DNA of 64,000 nucleotides from SHZI01 sp964417725 (GCA_964417725.1 CAYQIV010000013.1:1-64000); one strand, 5' to 3'. Shown: positions 1 to 9,456, numbered from the stretch's first letter. The notes: a model not told the origin generated them from the letters alone. Numbers and translations: made by a program.

Positions 1-535
<535 letters not shown>

Positions 536-561
536 GGTTAAAGTCCTTGTTGCCCCGGGGC

Positions 562-1119
562 TCAGGCCCGCAGGGCGGTTGCCAATTTGTCGAGTCCCGT
601 ACGCACGGAACCATCAATCACGAGGTCGCCGACCTGGAGGCGCGCCCCGCCGATCAGCGTTTCATCAAGCGTCACCTTGAGGCGGATCTGCCGGCCGAAG
701 CGCTTTTGCAGTGACGCGACGATGCTGCCCTGCTGGGCCTCGCTGACCGCCACCGCCGAGGCCAGCGTCACGTCGAGGACGTTCTCGGCTTCGTCGCGGA
801 GTACCTGGTAGCGGGCGGCGATGTGCGGCAACAGGCCCAGGCGGCGGTTCTCGGCAAGCAAACGCAGGAAATTCCCGGCCACACCCGACTGCAGCGGCTG
901 CGACTCGCCGGCGTGGTCGCGGCAGATGCCGGCGATGGCCCCGGCCAGTTCGCCGAGGTCGGCACCGGGCTGGGCCAGCGCACGGCGCACGTCGTCGTGG
1001 GTGGCGATGCCGGCAGCCATGTCGAGGAAGGCTGTCCACGCGGCAAGCTGACCATCGGCGCGGGCGATCTCGAATACCGCCTGGGCGTAGGGTCGGGCGA
1101 TGACGCCGTCGTTGGCCAT
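562..1119 (-). CDS. atpH: ATP synthase F1 subunit delta
   Basis: This 185-residue protein (MANDGVIARPYAQAVF...) is of normal length for the delta (OSCP-like) subunit, which links the F1 head to the b-subunit stalk. It shows the typical N-terminal helical domain beginning with RPYAQAVFEIA and the C-terminal region with ILDETLIGGARLQVGD-like sequence near the end. It lies in operon order between atpF and atpA with about 20 bp on each side. Position and sequence agree, so the call is secure. Confidence 0.96.
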   Translation of the reverse strand: MANDGVIARPYAQAVFEIARADGQLAAWTAFLDMAAGIATHDDVRRALAQPGADLGELAGAIAGICRDHAGESQPLQSGVAGNFLRLLAENRRLGLLPHIAARYQVLRDEAENVLDVTLASAVAVSEAQQGSIVASLQKRFGRQIRLKVTLDETLIGGARLQVGDLVIDGSVRTGLDKLATALRA

Positions 1120-1140
1120 GATGCTCGTGGTTCCCTAAAG

Positions 1141-1611
1141 TCAGATCTGCGTGGCGAGTTTGTCGAGCAGGTCCTGGTGGGCGCGCGCGTCGATCTCGCG
1201 GGCCAGGATGCGCTCGGCACCGGCCAGCGCGATGCCCGCGACCTGCGCCCGCAGTTCGTCGCGGGCGCGGTTGATCTGCTGCTCGACGTCGGCACGGGCC
1301 GACTCGATGATGCGCTCACGCTCCTGGTTGGCCTCGCCCCGCGCCTCCTCGACGATGCCGTTGGCGCGGGCCTGCGCCTGATCGATGATCTGGCGTGCCT
1401 GGCCGCGGGCTTCCTCGACCATGCTGGTGGTCTGGCTGCGGGCTTCGTCGAGGGAACGCGCGCCCTTCTCGGCGGCAGCGAGGCCGTCGGCGATGCGCAG
1501 CTGGCGCTCCTCGATGACCTGGATGATCGGCGGCCAGACGAACTTCATGCAGAACCAGACGAACACCGCCATGGCGATGCCCTGGCCGATCAACGTGAGA
1601 TTGATATCCAC
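1141..1611 (-). CDS. atpF: ATP synthase F0 subunit b
   Basis: This 156-residue protein has one N-terminal membrane segment (residues about 5-25, ending FVWPPIIQVIEERQ) followed by a long charged helix rich in Glu, Arg and Ala. That is the classic b-subunit peripheral stalk, which acts as a dimer holding F1 to the membrane sector. The start codon is GTG (GTG GAT ATC AAT). It sits 43 bp after atpE and 21 bp before atpH in the operon. Confidence 0.96.
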   Translation of the reverse strand: MDINLTLIGQGIAMAVFVWFCMKFVWPPIIQVIEERQLRIADGLAAAEKGARSLDEARSQTTSMVEEARGQARQIIDQAQARANGIVEEARGEANQERERIIESARADVEQQINRARDELRAQVAGIALAGAERILAREIDARAHQDLLDKLATQI

Positions 1612-1654
1612 CGCGTTACTCCTGATCCGGCGAGCGGGAAGCGGGAACGGCCGC

Positions 1655-1924
1655 TCAGCCGCCGACGGCCGCCGTCATCTGGCCGACGAACGGGTTGGCG
1701 AAGGCGAAGAACAGCGCGATACCGACGCTGATCATGGCCACCGCATCGAGCAGCGCGACGGACAGGAACATCTTGGTGGTCAGCATGTTGGCCAGTTCCG
1801 GCTGGCGTGCGCACGCTTCGAGGAAGCGGCCGCCAAGCAGGCCCATGCCGATACCGACGGCGAGAGCGCTGAGGCCCATCATGAGGGCGACGGCGATCGC
1901 GGTTGAGGCAATGATAGTTTCCAT
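1655..1924 (-). CDS. atpE: ATP synthase F0 subunit c
   Basis: This 89-residue proteolipid consists of two membrane helices joined by the polar loop GGRFLEACARQPE. The ion-carrying carboxylate is Asp60 in the second helix (SVALLDAVAMIS). The residues around it resemble proton-type rather than sodium-type rings, although this is inference from the short motif only. Subunit c forms the rotor ring of F0. It lies between atpB and atpF with about 45 bp spacers. Confidence 0.97.
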   Translation of the reverse strand: METIIASTAIAVALMMGLSALAVGIGMGLLGGRFLEACARQPELANMLTTKMFLSVALLDAVAMISVGIALFFAFANPFVGQMTAAVGG

Positions 1925-1973
1925 CGGGTACTCCTGAGATGCGGAAGCGGGATGTTGCGGTTGGTTGGGACGA

Positions 1974-2813
1974 CTAGTGGTGCTCGTGGGCCTGGCTCAG
2001 ATAGACGATCGTCAGCATCATGAAAATGTAGGCCTGCAGGGTGATGACAAGGATGTGGAACACCGCCCACGGGAAGTGCAGCACGCCCTGCCACCAGCCG
2101 AGCAGCGCGATGAGGATGAACATCAACTCGCCGGCATACATGTTGCCGAACAGTCGCAGGGCCAGCGACAGCGGCTTGGCCAGCAGGGCCACGCTCTCGA
2201 GCAGAAAATTGAAAGCGATGACCAGCGGCCAGATGAGCACCGGCAGGCCGAGGGTCCTGGGGTTGAGCGGCTGCATGGTCAGCTCGGCGAGGAAGCCGCC
2301 GGCCCCCTTGATGCGGATGCTGTAGAAGATGACCAGCGCGAATACCGACAGCGACATGCCGAAGGTGACGTTGACGTCGGCGCTCGGCACCACGCGCAGG
2401 TAGCTGGCGACGCCCGTCGTCTCGGCGGCGAAGGGCAGGAAATCGACCGGGATCAGGTCCATGAGGTTCATCATGAAGACCCAGGTGACGATGGTCAGCG
2501 CCAACGGCGCGATGAGCTTGCTCTGCCCGTGGAAGGTGTCGCGGACACTGCCGTCGACGAAATCGACGATCAGCTCGATGGCCGCCTGCAGCTTGCCCGG
2601 CTTGCCGGCCGAGGCGCCGACGGCGACACGGCGGAACAGCCAGCACAGGAACAGGCCGAGGACCACGGAAAAGAACATCGAGTCGACATTGACCGCCCAG
2701 AAGTTGCCGTGGCAGTGGTTCCACACCCAGCCGTGTTCGTCACGGCAAACCTGAAGGTGGGTCAGGTGGTGCTGGATATAGCTGCCCGGCGTATGTGTCG
2801 CGTCTGCTGCCAT
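1974..2813 (-). CDS. atpB: ATP synthase F0 subunit a
   Basis: This 279-residue multi-spanning protein provides the proton half-channels of F0. The invariant motif SLALRLFGNMYAGE contains the essential arginine that faces the Asp of the c-ring. The N-terminus (SYIQHHLTHLQVC, then WAVNVDSMFFS) resembles other gammaproteobacterial AtpB proteins. It follows atpI and precedes atpE in the normal order. Confidence 0.97.
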   Translation of the reverse strand: MAADATHTPGSYIQHHLTHLQVCRDEHGWVWNHCHGNFWAVNVDSMFFSVVLGLFLCWLFRRVAVGASAGKPGKLQAAIELIVDFVDGSVRDTFHGQSKLIAPLALTIVTWVFMMNLMDLIPVDFLPFAAETTGVASYLRVVPSADVNVTFGMSLSVFALVIFYSIRIKGAGGFLAELTMQPLNPRTLGLPVLIWPLVIAFNFLLESVALLAKPLSLALRLFGNMYAGELMFILIALLGWWQGVLHFPWAVFHILVITLQAYIFMMLTIVYLSQAHEHH

Positions 2814-2875
2814 GTTCTCGACTTGCCGTAGCCCTCGTCAGCCGGCCAGGGGGTCATCCGCCGGGGTCCGGCGGG

Positions 2876-3313
2876 TCATTTTCTTGTCTTCCCGTCGCCC
2901 GGAGGCCACGGGAAGCCGGTCCCGAGCGCCACCCAGTAGACGATGAAGGTCGCCGCGTAGGCGCCGATCATCGGCACGAAACGCGGACTCAACGTCTTGA
3001 TCGCCAAGGTGAAGAGCGCCACCGTGAGGACGATCTTCACCATCTCGCTCAACCACACGCCGCGGTAGAAGGCATCCGGGTCGACGGCGGCGTCGACCCT
3101 GAACATCCGCAGGGCCTGGTACAGCCCGGCCACGATACCGATGCCTCCGCCGAGCAGCGCCGATTTCACGGCGCCCGGATCCCCGGCGAGCCCGGCCACT
3201 GCGGCCACCGCCAGCGTCAGGGCGGCCTGCCAGGCTGCAAGCCTGAAAGCGGCTCTTTGCAGCACGTCGGATTGCCTGCACAGGGCGCCCATCGCCGGCC
3301 GGGCACGCAGCAT
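2876..3313 (-). CDS. atpI: ATP synthase assembly protein I
   Basis: This small protein of 145 residues has about four hydrophobic segments and resembles AtpI, a poorly conserved accessory factor encoded first in the atp operon and implicated in c-ring assembly. The C-terminal half (MVKIVLTVALFTLAIK... then YWVALGTGFPWPP) has the typical AtpI appearance. The start ATG at 3313 follows a T-rich leader. A good sigma-70 promoter lies about 80 bp upstream, so transcription of the whole operon likely starts here. Confidence 0.88.
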   Translation of the reverse strand: MLRARPAMGALCRQSDVLQRAAFRLAAWQAALTLAVAAVAGLAGDPGAVKSALLGGGIGIVAGLYQALRMFRVDAAVDPDAFYRGVWLSEMVKIVLTVALFTLAIKTLSPRFVPMIGAYAATFIVYWVALGTGFPWPPGDGKTRK

Positions 3314-3394
3314 GGGAGCAAAAAAACCACCATTCGCCGCGTTCGTCGATGGTGGCCAATACCTAACCGACGCATGGCGCCGGAAAGCCGCGGA

Positions 3395-3423
3395 ATTCTA
3401 GAGACGATGGCCTGCGCAATCAA
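3395..3423 (-). promoter_or_regulatory. Likely sigma-70 promoter of the atp operon
   Basis: Read on the minus strand there is TTGATT (3423-3418), a 17-base spacer and TAGAAT (3400-3395). Both hexamers are close to the sigma-70 consensus with ideal spacing. The -10 lies about 80 bases upstream of the atpI start, in the parB-atpI spacer, where an operon promoter is expected. No transcript evidence is available. Confidence 0.5.
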
Positions 3424-3498
3424 GCCAGATGCGAGACATTCTCGGAAATTACCTACGCCGGCGGGGCGATGCCGGACCGCACGACCACGCCCTGCGCC

Positions 3499-4407
3499 TC
3501 AGGAAATGTGCGCGAGGATGCCCTCGAGTTCGTCGACGCTGTTGTAGCTGACGACGAGCTTGCCGCGCCCGCCGCGTGCGTGCTGGATGGCGACGGTGGC
3601 CCCGAGCTTCTCGGCGAGCTCCGTCTCGAGCCGGCGGATGTCGGCGTCCTGTGGGGCGCGGCCTGGCGGGCGTCTCGACGCGGGACCGTCCTGCATGCGC
3701 TTGACCAGCCGCTCGGTTTCGCGCACCGACAGCCCCTTGCTGACCACCAGCCGGGCAACCTCGGCCTGCATGCGGCCCTCGGTGAGGCCGAGCAGCGCGC
3801 GGGCATGTCCCATTTCGATCTGGCCGCGCTCGAGGCACTCGCGCGCCTCGGCACCGAGCTGAAGGAGCCGCAGCAGGTTCGACACGGCGACGCGCGAACG
3901 GCCGATGGCACTGGCCGCCGCCTCGTGGGTGAGGCCGAATTCGTCGATGAGGCGGCGCACCGCCAGCGCCTCCTCGAGCGGGTTGAGGTTCTCGCGCTGG
4001 ATGTTCTCGATCAGGGCCATGGCGATGGCCGCGGAGTCGGGGATGTCGCGGACCACCACCGGCACCGCCTGCAGGCCGGCCAGCTGCGCGGCGCGCCAGC
4101 GGCGCTCGCCGGCGATGATTTCGTAGGTCGTCTCGCCCGAAGGGCTGCGCCCGGCCAGCGGCCGGACGATGATCGGCTGGATGATCCCCTGGGCGCGGAT
4201 GGAGCTGGCGAGGTCCTCGAGCGATTCGAGGTGCATGTCGTGGCGTGGCTGGTAGGCGCCGCGCACGAGGAGGTCGACGGGCAGGGTGCGGGGTGGCTCG
4301 GCCGCGGCAGCGGCGGTTGACCCCGCCGCTGGCGGCGTTGGCGCCGGCACCGCACCACCGAGCAATGCCTCGAGACCCCGCCCGAGACCGGTCTTCTTTG
4401 CCGCCAT
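3499..4407 (-). CDS. parB: Chromosome partitioning protein ParB
   Basis: This 302-residue ParB binds parS sites and spreads on neighbouring DNA as a CTP-dependent clamp. The start MAAKKTGLGRGLEALLGG is the usual ParB N-terminus and is preceded by AGGA. The CTP-binding motifs GERRWRAAQ (residues 100-108) and ENIQREN (134-140) are intact, followed by a helix-turn-helix (about 156-185) and a C-terminal dimerisation domain. It lies just downstream of parA with a spacer of about 70 bp. Two matching parS sites are present in recF of this window. Confidence 0.96.
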   Translation of the reverse strand: MAAKKTGLGRGLEALLGGAVPAPTPPAAGSTAAAAAEPPRTLPVDLLVRGAYQPRHDMHLESLEDLASSIRAQGIIQPIIVRPLAGRSPSGETTYEIIAGERRWRAAQLAGLQAVPVVVRDIPDSAAIAMALIENIQRENLNPLEEALAVRRLIDEFGLTHEAAASAIGRSRVAVSNLLRLLQLGAEARECLERGQIEMGHARALLGLTEGRMQAEVARLVVSKGLSVRETERLVKRMQDGPASRRPPGRAPQDADIRRLETELAEKLGATVAIQHARGGRGKLVVSYNSVDELEGILAHIS

Positions 4408-4477
4408 GTCGTTCCTGCCCTGCTGGACGGCCACCGGGCCGCCGTCGCGGCATTCTATCCCGATCGGTGCGCCGCGC

Positions 4478-5263
4478 TCAGCCGGCCGCCCGGGCCGGTG
4501 CCGGGCCCTGCGCGGCGATCTCGGCAGCCAGCTCGACATAGGCCTGGGCACCACGCGAGCTGCGGTCGTGGAGCAGCGCCGGCAGGCCGAAGCTCGGCGC
4601 CTCAGCGAGGCGCACGTTGCGCGGGATCATGGTGCGGTAGACCTTGTCGGCGAAGAGCCGCTCCAGCTCGGTGGAGACATCGATGGCGAGCCGGTTGCGC
4701 GGGTCGTACATGGTGCGCAGCAAGCCCTCGATGTTGAGCGCCGGATTGACGCTGTTGCGCACCTGACGAACGGTTTCGAGCAGCGACGACAGGCCTTCGA
4801 GGGCGTAGTACTCGCACTGGATGGGGATGAGCACGCCGTCGGCGGCCGTCAGCGCGTTCAGCGTCAGCATGTTGATCGTCGGCGGGCAGTCGATGAGGAT
4901 GATGTCGTAGAGGCCGCGCACCGCCTCAAGCGCCTTGCGCAGGCGCAATTCGCGGCCGATCTCCTGCAGCAGGCGGATCTCGGCGGCCGTCAGGTCGCCG
5001 TTGGCCGGCAGCAGGGAAAAGCCGGCATTGGCCACCGGCACGATGGCATCGAGCGCACTGGCCTCGCCGAGCAGCACCTCGCAGGTCGAGGCGCCGAGCT
5101 GCTGCTTGTCGACGCCGCAGCCGGTGGTGGCGTTGCCCTGCGGGTCCATGTCGATGAGCAGCACGCGCCGGTCCAGCGCGGCCAGCGCGGCGGCAAGGTT
5201 GACGGCGGTCGTCGTCTTGCCGACACCGCCTTTCTGGTTGGTCACGGCGATGACGCGCGTCAT
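4478..5263 (-). CDS. parA: Chromosome partitioning ATPase ParA
   Basis: This 261-residue deviant-Walker ATPase begins MTRVIAVTNQKGGVGKTT, with the Walker A motif at residues 11-18 including the signature first lysine. The LLIDMDPQGNATTG and LIDCPPTI motifs follow. ParA uses DNA-bound ATP dimers to move ParB-parS complexes apart. Its ATG overlaps the stop of rsmG in an ATGA arrangement, so rsmG-parA-parB is likely one transcription unit. Confidence 0.96.
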   Translation of the reverse strand: MTRVIAVTNQKGGVGKTTTAVNLAAALAALDRRVLLIDMDPQGNATTGCGVDKQQLGASTCEVLLGEASALDAIVPVANAGFSLLPANGDLTAAEIRLLQEIGRELRLRKALEAVRGLYDIILIDCPPTINMLTLNALTAADGVLIPIQCEYYALEGLSSLLETVRQVRNSVNPALNIEGLLRTMYDPRNRLAIDVSTELERLFADKVYRTMIPRNVRLAEAPSFGLPALLHDRSSRGAQAYVELAAEIAAQGPAPARAAG

Positions 5264-5910
5264 GCGCCCGCCCCGGCTGCCCGCTCGAGGACGACGATGT
5301 GCCGTTCGGCGTCGAGGTCAGGCACCGTGACGCGCGTGACCTGCACCGCCCAGTCGGCGCCGAGGGCCTCGCGCTCGGCCAGCGGGTCACAACCCTTCAT
5401 CGCCACCAGCCGGCCGCCCGGCGCAAGGAGGGGCGCGGTGCGGTCGGCGAAATCGGCCAGCGCCGTCCACGCCCGGCAGATGATGCTGTCGAAGGGCCCG
5501 TCGGCCAGCGCCTCGACACGGGCGTGCCGCACGCTGATGTTGGGGATGTGCAATTCGGCGATGGCCTGGCGCACGAAACGTACCTTCTTGTTTCCCGAGT
5601 CGACGAGGCAGAACTGGCGCTGCGGCTCGGCCAGTGCCAGCGGGATGCCCGGCAGACCGGCACCACACCCGACGTCGAGGACGGCCTGTCCGGCGAGGAA
5701 GGGCCGCGCGCTGAGCGCATCGAGCACATGGCGCACGGCCATCGCTTCCGGTTCGCGGATCGCCGTCAGGTTGCAGGCGCGGTTCCACTTGTACAGCAGC
5801 CGCACGAATCGCGCCAGCGTGGTCACCAGCGCCTCGCCCGGCGCCACGTCGAGCGCGGGCAGGGTGCGGCGGAAAAGGGCTTCCAGCCCGTCGTCGGCCA
5901 TGGCGCCCAT
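5260..5910 (-). CDS. rsmG: 16S rRNA (guanine-N7) methyltransferase RsmG
   Basis: This 216-residue GidB/RsmG family protein methylates N7 of the guanine at position 527 of 16S rRNA. The SAM-binding glycine-rich motif DVGCGAGLPGIP is at residues 79-90, and KWNRACNLTAIREP in the N-terminal region is a family signature. It precedes parA with a 4-base overlap. In most relatives rsmG directly follows mnmG; here about 9 kb separates the two. Confidence 0.95.
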   Translation of the reverse strand: MGAMADDGLEALFRRTLPALDVAPGEALVTTLARFVRLLYKWNRACNLTAIREPEAMAVRHVLDALSARPFLAGQAVLDVGCGAGLPGIPLALAEPQRQFCLVDSGNKKVRFVRQAIAELHIPNISVRHARVEALADGPFDSIICRAWTALADFADRTAPLLAPGGRLVAMKGCDPLAEREALGADWAVQVTRVTVPDLDAERHIVVLERAAGAGA

Positions 5911-5913
5911 CGC

Positions 5914-6912
5914 TCAGCCGGCCTGCAGCCGGACCAGGCAGCGGCCGGTGACGCGCCCGGCGATGTAGTCGGGCATCGCCGCAGCGACCTCCGCCAGCGG
6001 CAGCTCGCGCTGCGCGATCCGTTCGAGGTTGGCGGGCTTCAGGTCCGTGGCGAGGCGTTGCCAGATGTGCAGGCGCAATGCGCGCGGCACCTCGACGGAA
6101 TTGATGCCGACGAGGCTGACCCCGCGCAGGATGAAGGGCATCACGGTGGTGTGGAGCGCGGTGCCACCGGCCAGGCCGATGCTGGCGATGCTGCCCCAAG
6201 GGCGCACGGTGCGCGTCAGCCAGCCGAGCAGGTCGCCGCCGACATTGTCGATCGCCCCGCCCCAGCGGGCCCGCTCCAGCGGCCGGGCGGCGGTCAGCCA
6301 GTCGTCGTCGGGCACGAGGATCTCGCTGGCGCCGAGCGCACGCAGGTAATCGGCGGCTCCGGGCTTGCGCGTCAGGGCAGTCACCGCGTAGCCACGCGCC
6401 GCGAGCAGGGCGATGGCGACGCTGCCGACCCCCCCCGTGGCGCCGCTGACGGCGATGGGGCCGAGGGCCGGCGCCTGGCCGAGCTGCTCGAGGCGGTGGA
6501 TGGCCAGCGCCGCGGTGAAACCGGCGGTGCCGAGCGCCATCGCCTCGCGCAGGCTGAGCCCCGGTGGCAGCGGGTTGACCCAGTCGCCGGGCACGCGCGC
6601 CATGCCGGCGAAGCCGCCGTCGTGCGTCTCGCTCAGGCCGCAGCCGTTGACGACCACTGCGTCACCGGGCCGGAAGCGCGGGTCGTCACTGCGTTCGACG
6701 TGACCGGCGATGTCGACACCGGCGACCAGTGGATGGCGGCGCAGGATGCGGCCGGCACCGGTAACGGCGAGCGCATCCTTGTAGTTGATGCTCGACCATT
6801 CGCCACGGATGACGACGTCGCCGGGCGAGAGCGCCTCGAGCGTCAACGACTCGAGGCGCGCCTCGGTGCCGCCCCCGACCTCGTGGACGCGCAGCGCGGG
6901 AAAGGCCGTCAT
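5914..6912 (-). CDS. YhdH/AcuI-type NADPH-dependent oxidoreductase (MDR family)
   Basis: This 332-residue zinc-free medium-chain dehydrogenase/reductase matches the YhdH/YhfP group, whose best-studied members reduce acrylyl-CoA to propionyl-CoA with NADPH. The catalytic-domain sequence SSINYKDALAVTG near residue 40 and the nucleotide motif SGATGGVGSVAI (156-167) are family hallmarks. It lies 3 bp upstream of rsmG on the same strand and may be co-transcribed with it. The real substrate cannot be told from sequence; a general quinone or enone reductase is the alternative. Confidence 0.85.
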   Translation of the reverse strand: MTAFPALRVHEVGGGTEARLESLTLEALSPGDVVIRGEWSSINYKDALAVTGAGRILRRHPLVAGVDIAGHVERSDDPRFRPGDAVVVNGCGLSETHDGGFAGMARVPGDWVNPLPPGLSLREAMALGTAGFTAALAIHRLEQLGQAPALGPIAVSGATGGVGSVAIALLAARGYAVTALTRKPGAADYLRALGASEILVPDDDWLTAARPLERARWGGAIDNVGGDLLGWLTRTVRPWGSIASIGLAGGTALHTTVMPFILRGVSLVGINSVEVPRALRLHIWQRLATDLKPANLERIAQRELPLAEVAAAMPDYIAGRVTGRCLVRLQAG

Positions 6913-6952
6913 GCAGATGTCGCGCCGGTGACCGCGGTGCAGGCCGCCGGCA

Positions 6953-7555
6953 CTAGGGCCGCGACCGTGGCGTGAAAAGACCCGTCTGCGAGGAAAAGTG
7001 CAGTGCCAGGGCTTCGATGTCGGCGTCGCCGAGACCGGCGGCCTGGCCGCCCATCACCGGGTCCGCACGGCTGGCATCGCGATAGCGCTGCAAGGCGTGC
7101 ACGAGGTAGTCGCGGTGCTGACCGGCGAGGCTCGGCCAGATCGGCGTCGCGCTGATGCCGTTCTCGCCGTGGCAGGCCGCACAGACGGCGGCCTTGTCAG
7201 CGCCGGCCGTGGCCACCGGCGGGCCGGCCTGGATGGCCCCCTGGGCGGCGAACCAGGCGGCCACGTCGCGGCGGTCCTGGTCGCTCAGCGGCGCGGCCTG
7301 GGCGTGCATCGTCGGATGGCCGCGCTGGCCGGTGGCATAGGACTCGAGCGCCAGGATGATGTACTCGGCGCGCTGGCCACCGATCTTTGGCACGCGGAAC
7401 GAGGGGTAGGCATTGCGGTAGCCCTCGATGCCGTGGCAACCCATGCAGCCGCTGGCGAGCCGGGCGCCGCGCTCGGGGTCGGCCTCCTCGGCGGCGGCCG
7501 GCAAAGCCCACGCCACGGCCGTCACCATGATCAGCACAGCGAGTGATTTCTTCAT
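6953..7555 (-). CDS. Diheme cytochrome c4
   Basis: This 200-residue periplasmic protein has a signal peptide (residues 1-22, ending ALPAAAEE) and two class I heme c domains with CMGCH (37-41) and CAACH (125-129). Distal methionine candidates are in PTMHAQAAPL and PVMGGQAAGL. Cytochromes c4 carry electrons from the bc1 complex to terminal oxidases. It is divergent from the SIMPL gene with a 94 bp spacer, and 40 bp ahead of the YhdH-type reductase. Confidence 0.92.
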   Translation of the reverse strand: MKKSLAVLIMVTAVAWALPAAAEEADPERGARLASGCMGCHGIEGYRNAYPSFRVPKIGGQRAEYIILALESYATGQRGHPTMHAQAAPLSDQDRRDVAAWFAAQGAIQAGPPVATAGADKAAVCAACHGENGISATPIWPSLAGQHRDYLVHALQRYRDASRADPVMGGQAAGLGDADIEALALHFSSQTGLFTPRSRP

Positions 7556-7649
7556 GGATTATCCAGTGTTACGGCGTTGCCGCCCGGGGAGGTCGCCGGT
7601 ATGGTAGTGAGTCATCGAGACGAATTCCAGACACCGGGAGGTGATGACC

Positions 7650-8354
7650 ATGCGCTGGCGTACCCTGCTGCCCGGCCTCTGCCTGATGGCACTCCTGCCG
7701 CTGGCGCACGCCGACGAGCCACGCACGATCTCGGTGTCCGGCAGCGCGACGCTGGGCGCCGTGCCCGATATCGCCCACCTCACGTTTGCCGTCCAGCAAC
7801 GCGATGCCGACATGCGGGTGGCGCGGGACGCCACGCTGCGTGTCAGCCGCGATTTTCTCGCCCTGTGCCGGCGCCTGGGAATTGCGCCGGAGAAGGTGCG
7901 CAGCACCGGCCTCGACGTGCGGCCCGAGTATCGCTGGGACCCGGCGCGCGAGATGCAGGTCTTCACCGGTTATTTCGTCTCCCGCCAGCTGGAGGTCGAG
8001 CTCGGCGACATCGACAGGCTCGGTGAACTGGTCGAGGGCGCCATGGACGCCGGGGTCAACCAGGTCTCGCCGCCGCGGCTCGACCACAGCCAGCGCCGCA
8101 CCCTGCACCGCCAGGCGCTGGCCGAGGCCGGTCTCGATGCGCGCGCCAATGCGCAGCGCATCGTTGAAACCCTCGGCATGAAGCTCGGCCCGGTGCGGCT
8201 CATCCGCACCGAACCGGTCGCAGCACCGCCGTCGCCCGGTGGCGCGCTGCGCATGGCGGCCATGGCCAGCGATGGCGCGGCCGAAACCCACCAGCCCGGC
8301 GAGATCACCTTCGAGGCCCGCGTCGAGGCGGTGTTCGACGTGCGGGTGGAATGA
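7650..8354 (+). CDS. SIMPL (DUF541) family periplasmic protein
   Basis: This protein of about 234 residues has a signal peptide (MRWRTLLPGLCLMALLPLAHA) followed by TISVSGSATLGAVPDIAHLTF, the typical opening of the SIMPL/DUF541 domain. I chose the ATG at 7650 because GGGAGGTG ends 6 bases before it; GTG or ATG at 7641 and 7644 are alternatives. Family members are exported proteins of poorly known function, some linked to oxidative stress or signalling. It stands alone on the plus strand. Confidence 0.85.
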   Translation: MRWRTLLPGLCLMALLPLAHADEPRTISVSGSATLGAVPDIAHLTFAVQQRDADMRVARDATLRVSRDFLALCRRLGIAPEKVRSTGLDVRPEYRWDPAREMQVFTGYFVSRQLEVELGDIDRLGELVEGAMDAGVNQVSPPRLDHSQRRTLHRQALAEAGLDARANAQRIVETLGMKLGPVRLIRTEPVAAPPSPGGALRMAAMASDGAAETHQPGEITFEARVEAVFDVRVE

Positions 8355-8374
8355 CCGCAGCGACCGTGCGGGGG

Positions 8375-8608
8375 TCAGACGAGCACGTCGAGGCGCGAAC
8401 CCAGTCGCTGGTCGTTGCGGCGCAGGGCCGCGGCATTGGCTTCCGCCGCCTGCTTCTGCGCGGTGCTGCGCACCAGGGCACCGGTCAGGTCGGCACCGGC
8501 CCCGTCGACCACGCCGCGTGCCACGGTGTGGGCCTCGCGGCGCAGCGCGTCGAGGCTGCGCCGCAGGCCGTAGAGGCTGCTCGACATGGCACTGAAACCG
8601 GCATCCAT
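8375..8608 (-). CDS. Small protein resembling the C-terminal segment of flagellar rod/hook proteins
   Basis: This 77-residue protein (MDAGFSAMSSSLYGLRRSLD...) ends in LVRSTAQKQAAEANAAAL and RNDQRLGSRLDVLV. The ending resembles the C-terminal helix shared by flagellar rod and hook proteins, whose usual form is a Q..(F/A)EAN..(V/A)(I/L)...D..LG..LD pattern. The N-terminal ALYG/SLYGL-like helix also fits. Stand-alone short versions occur in many proteobacteria with no defined role. No flagellar gene is nearby. It lies tail-to-tail with the SIMPL gene. Similarity was judged by eye only. Confidence 0.55.
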   Translation of the reverse strand: MDAGFSAMSSSLYGLRRSLDALRREAHTVARGVVDGAGADLTGALVRSTAQKQAAEANAAALRRNDQRLGSRLDVLV

Positions 8609-8931
8609 CGGTGACACCCGCCGCTCCCGGAACGATGCAGTCAGCTTGCCGCATCGCCCCTGCCGCCACCATGCCTTGAGAACATAAGCCGTGACCGGCC
8701 ACCCAGTTCCAGCAGCCGGCGCGTTTCGGGTGCCCCTTGAGCGCGTGGATGTTCCCGCACGGCGACCACCGCTACCGGGGTGGCCGCATGGCCTGTCGCG
8801 CTCCACCCGGTGCGTCGTAATGAGCCGCGCGGCCTGCGGCAGCACCGGAAACCTGGCGGTACAGCATCTACACAAGGCAGGGACCGGGAAGACGGCCCAT
8901 AATGGCCGGGGGACAACAGAGGGGGACGACC
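8609..8931. other. Non-coding stretch between the rod-like gene and the lipoprotein gene
   Basis: I see no convincing gene, repeat or RNA here. The overlapping open frames have no recognisable protein and start inside GC-rich sequence. Promoters for the two diverging genes are presumably here, but no strong consensus hexamers stand out. A G-rich ribosome binding site (about 8918-8926) precedes the lipoprotein start. Confidence 0.4.
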
Positions 8932-9456
8932 ATGAAGACCTGTGGCGCATCATTGACGCTGCTCACCACGCTGCTGCTGGGCGCCTGCGGGGGCCAACCG
9001 CCGCCGGCGGTGTCATCCACCGACGAGTCGGCGGACGGTGACCGCTTCGGCATCTGCCGGATGCTCTCCGCAGCCCAGGTGGCCAGCGTCATGCCGGGCA
9101 GCGATGAAGGCATGGTGGCGAGCAATGGCGGCAGCCTCATCGAAGGCGTCGACACCTATCAGTGCTCGTATACCGCGGCCCGCGACGGCGACGTCGACCT
9201 GCTCACGGTGATCGTCACGGTGGCCCGTGATGACGAGCGCTTCGCGCAGATCGAACCCAGCGGCTTCGCCTTCGACGAAGAGGACAAGGTCGATCTCGGC
9301 GACGGCGGCTGGATCAAGGACGAGCAGGCCGACCAGTTCGGCATCGTCGCCAGGAAGGGCCGTTCGGTGCTGCGCATGGAGCTGATGGCGAGTGGCGCGC
9401 AGGACCGGTCGGCGACGATGATCGAGCTGGCGCGCGCGGTGGTCGACAAGCTCTGA
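8932..9456 (+). CDS. Putative lipoprotein of unknown function
   Basis: This 174-residue protein begins MKTCGASLTLLTTLLLGACGG, a lipoprotein signal with lipobox LGAC and lipidated Cys19. The start at 8932 follows a G-rich ribosome binding site. The mature part opens with GDRFGICRMLSAAQVASVM, similar in style to small DUF3558-like exported proteins that contain a 'C.(l/m)L...(e/a)v' pattern. I do not assign a family with confidence. No operon partner is seen; the downstream opp genes run the other way. Confidence 0.6.
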   Translation: MKTCGASLTLLTTLLLGACGGQPPPAVSSTDESADGDRFGICRMLSAAQVASVMPGSDEGMVASNGGSLIEGVDTYQCSYTAARDGDVDLLTVIVTVARDDERFAQIEPSGFAFDEEDKVDLGDGGWIKDEQADQFGIVARKGRSVLRMELMASGAQDRSATMIELARAVVDKL

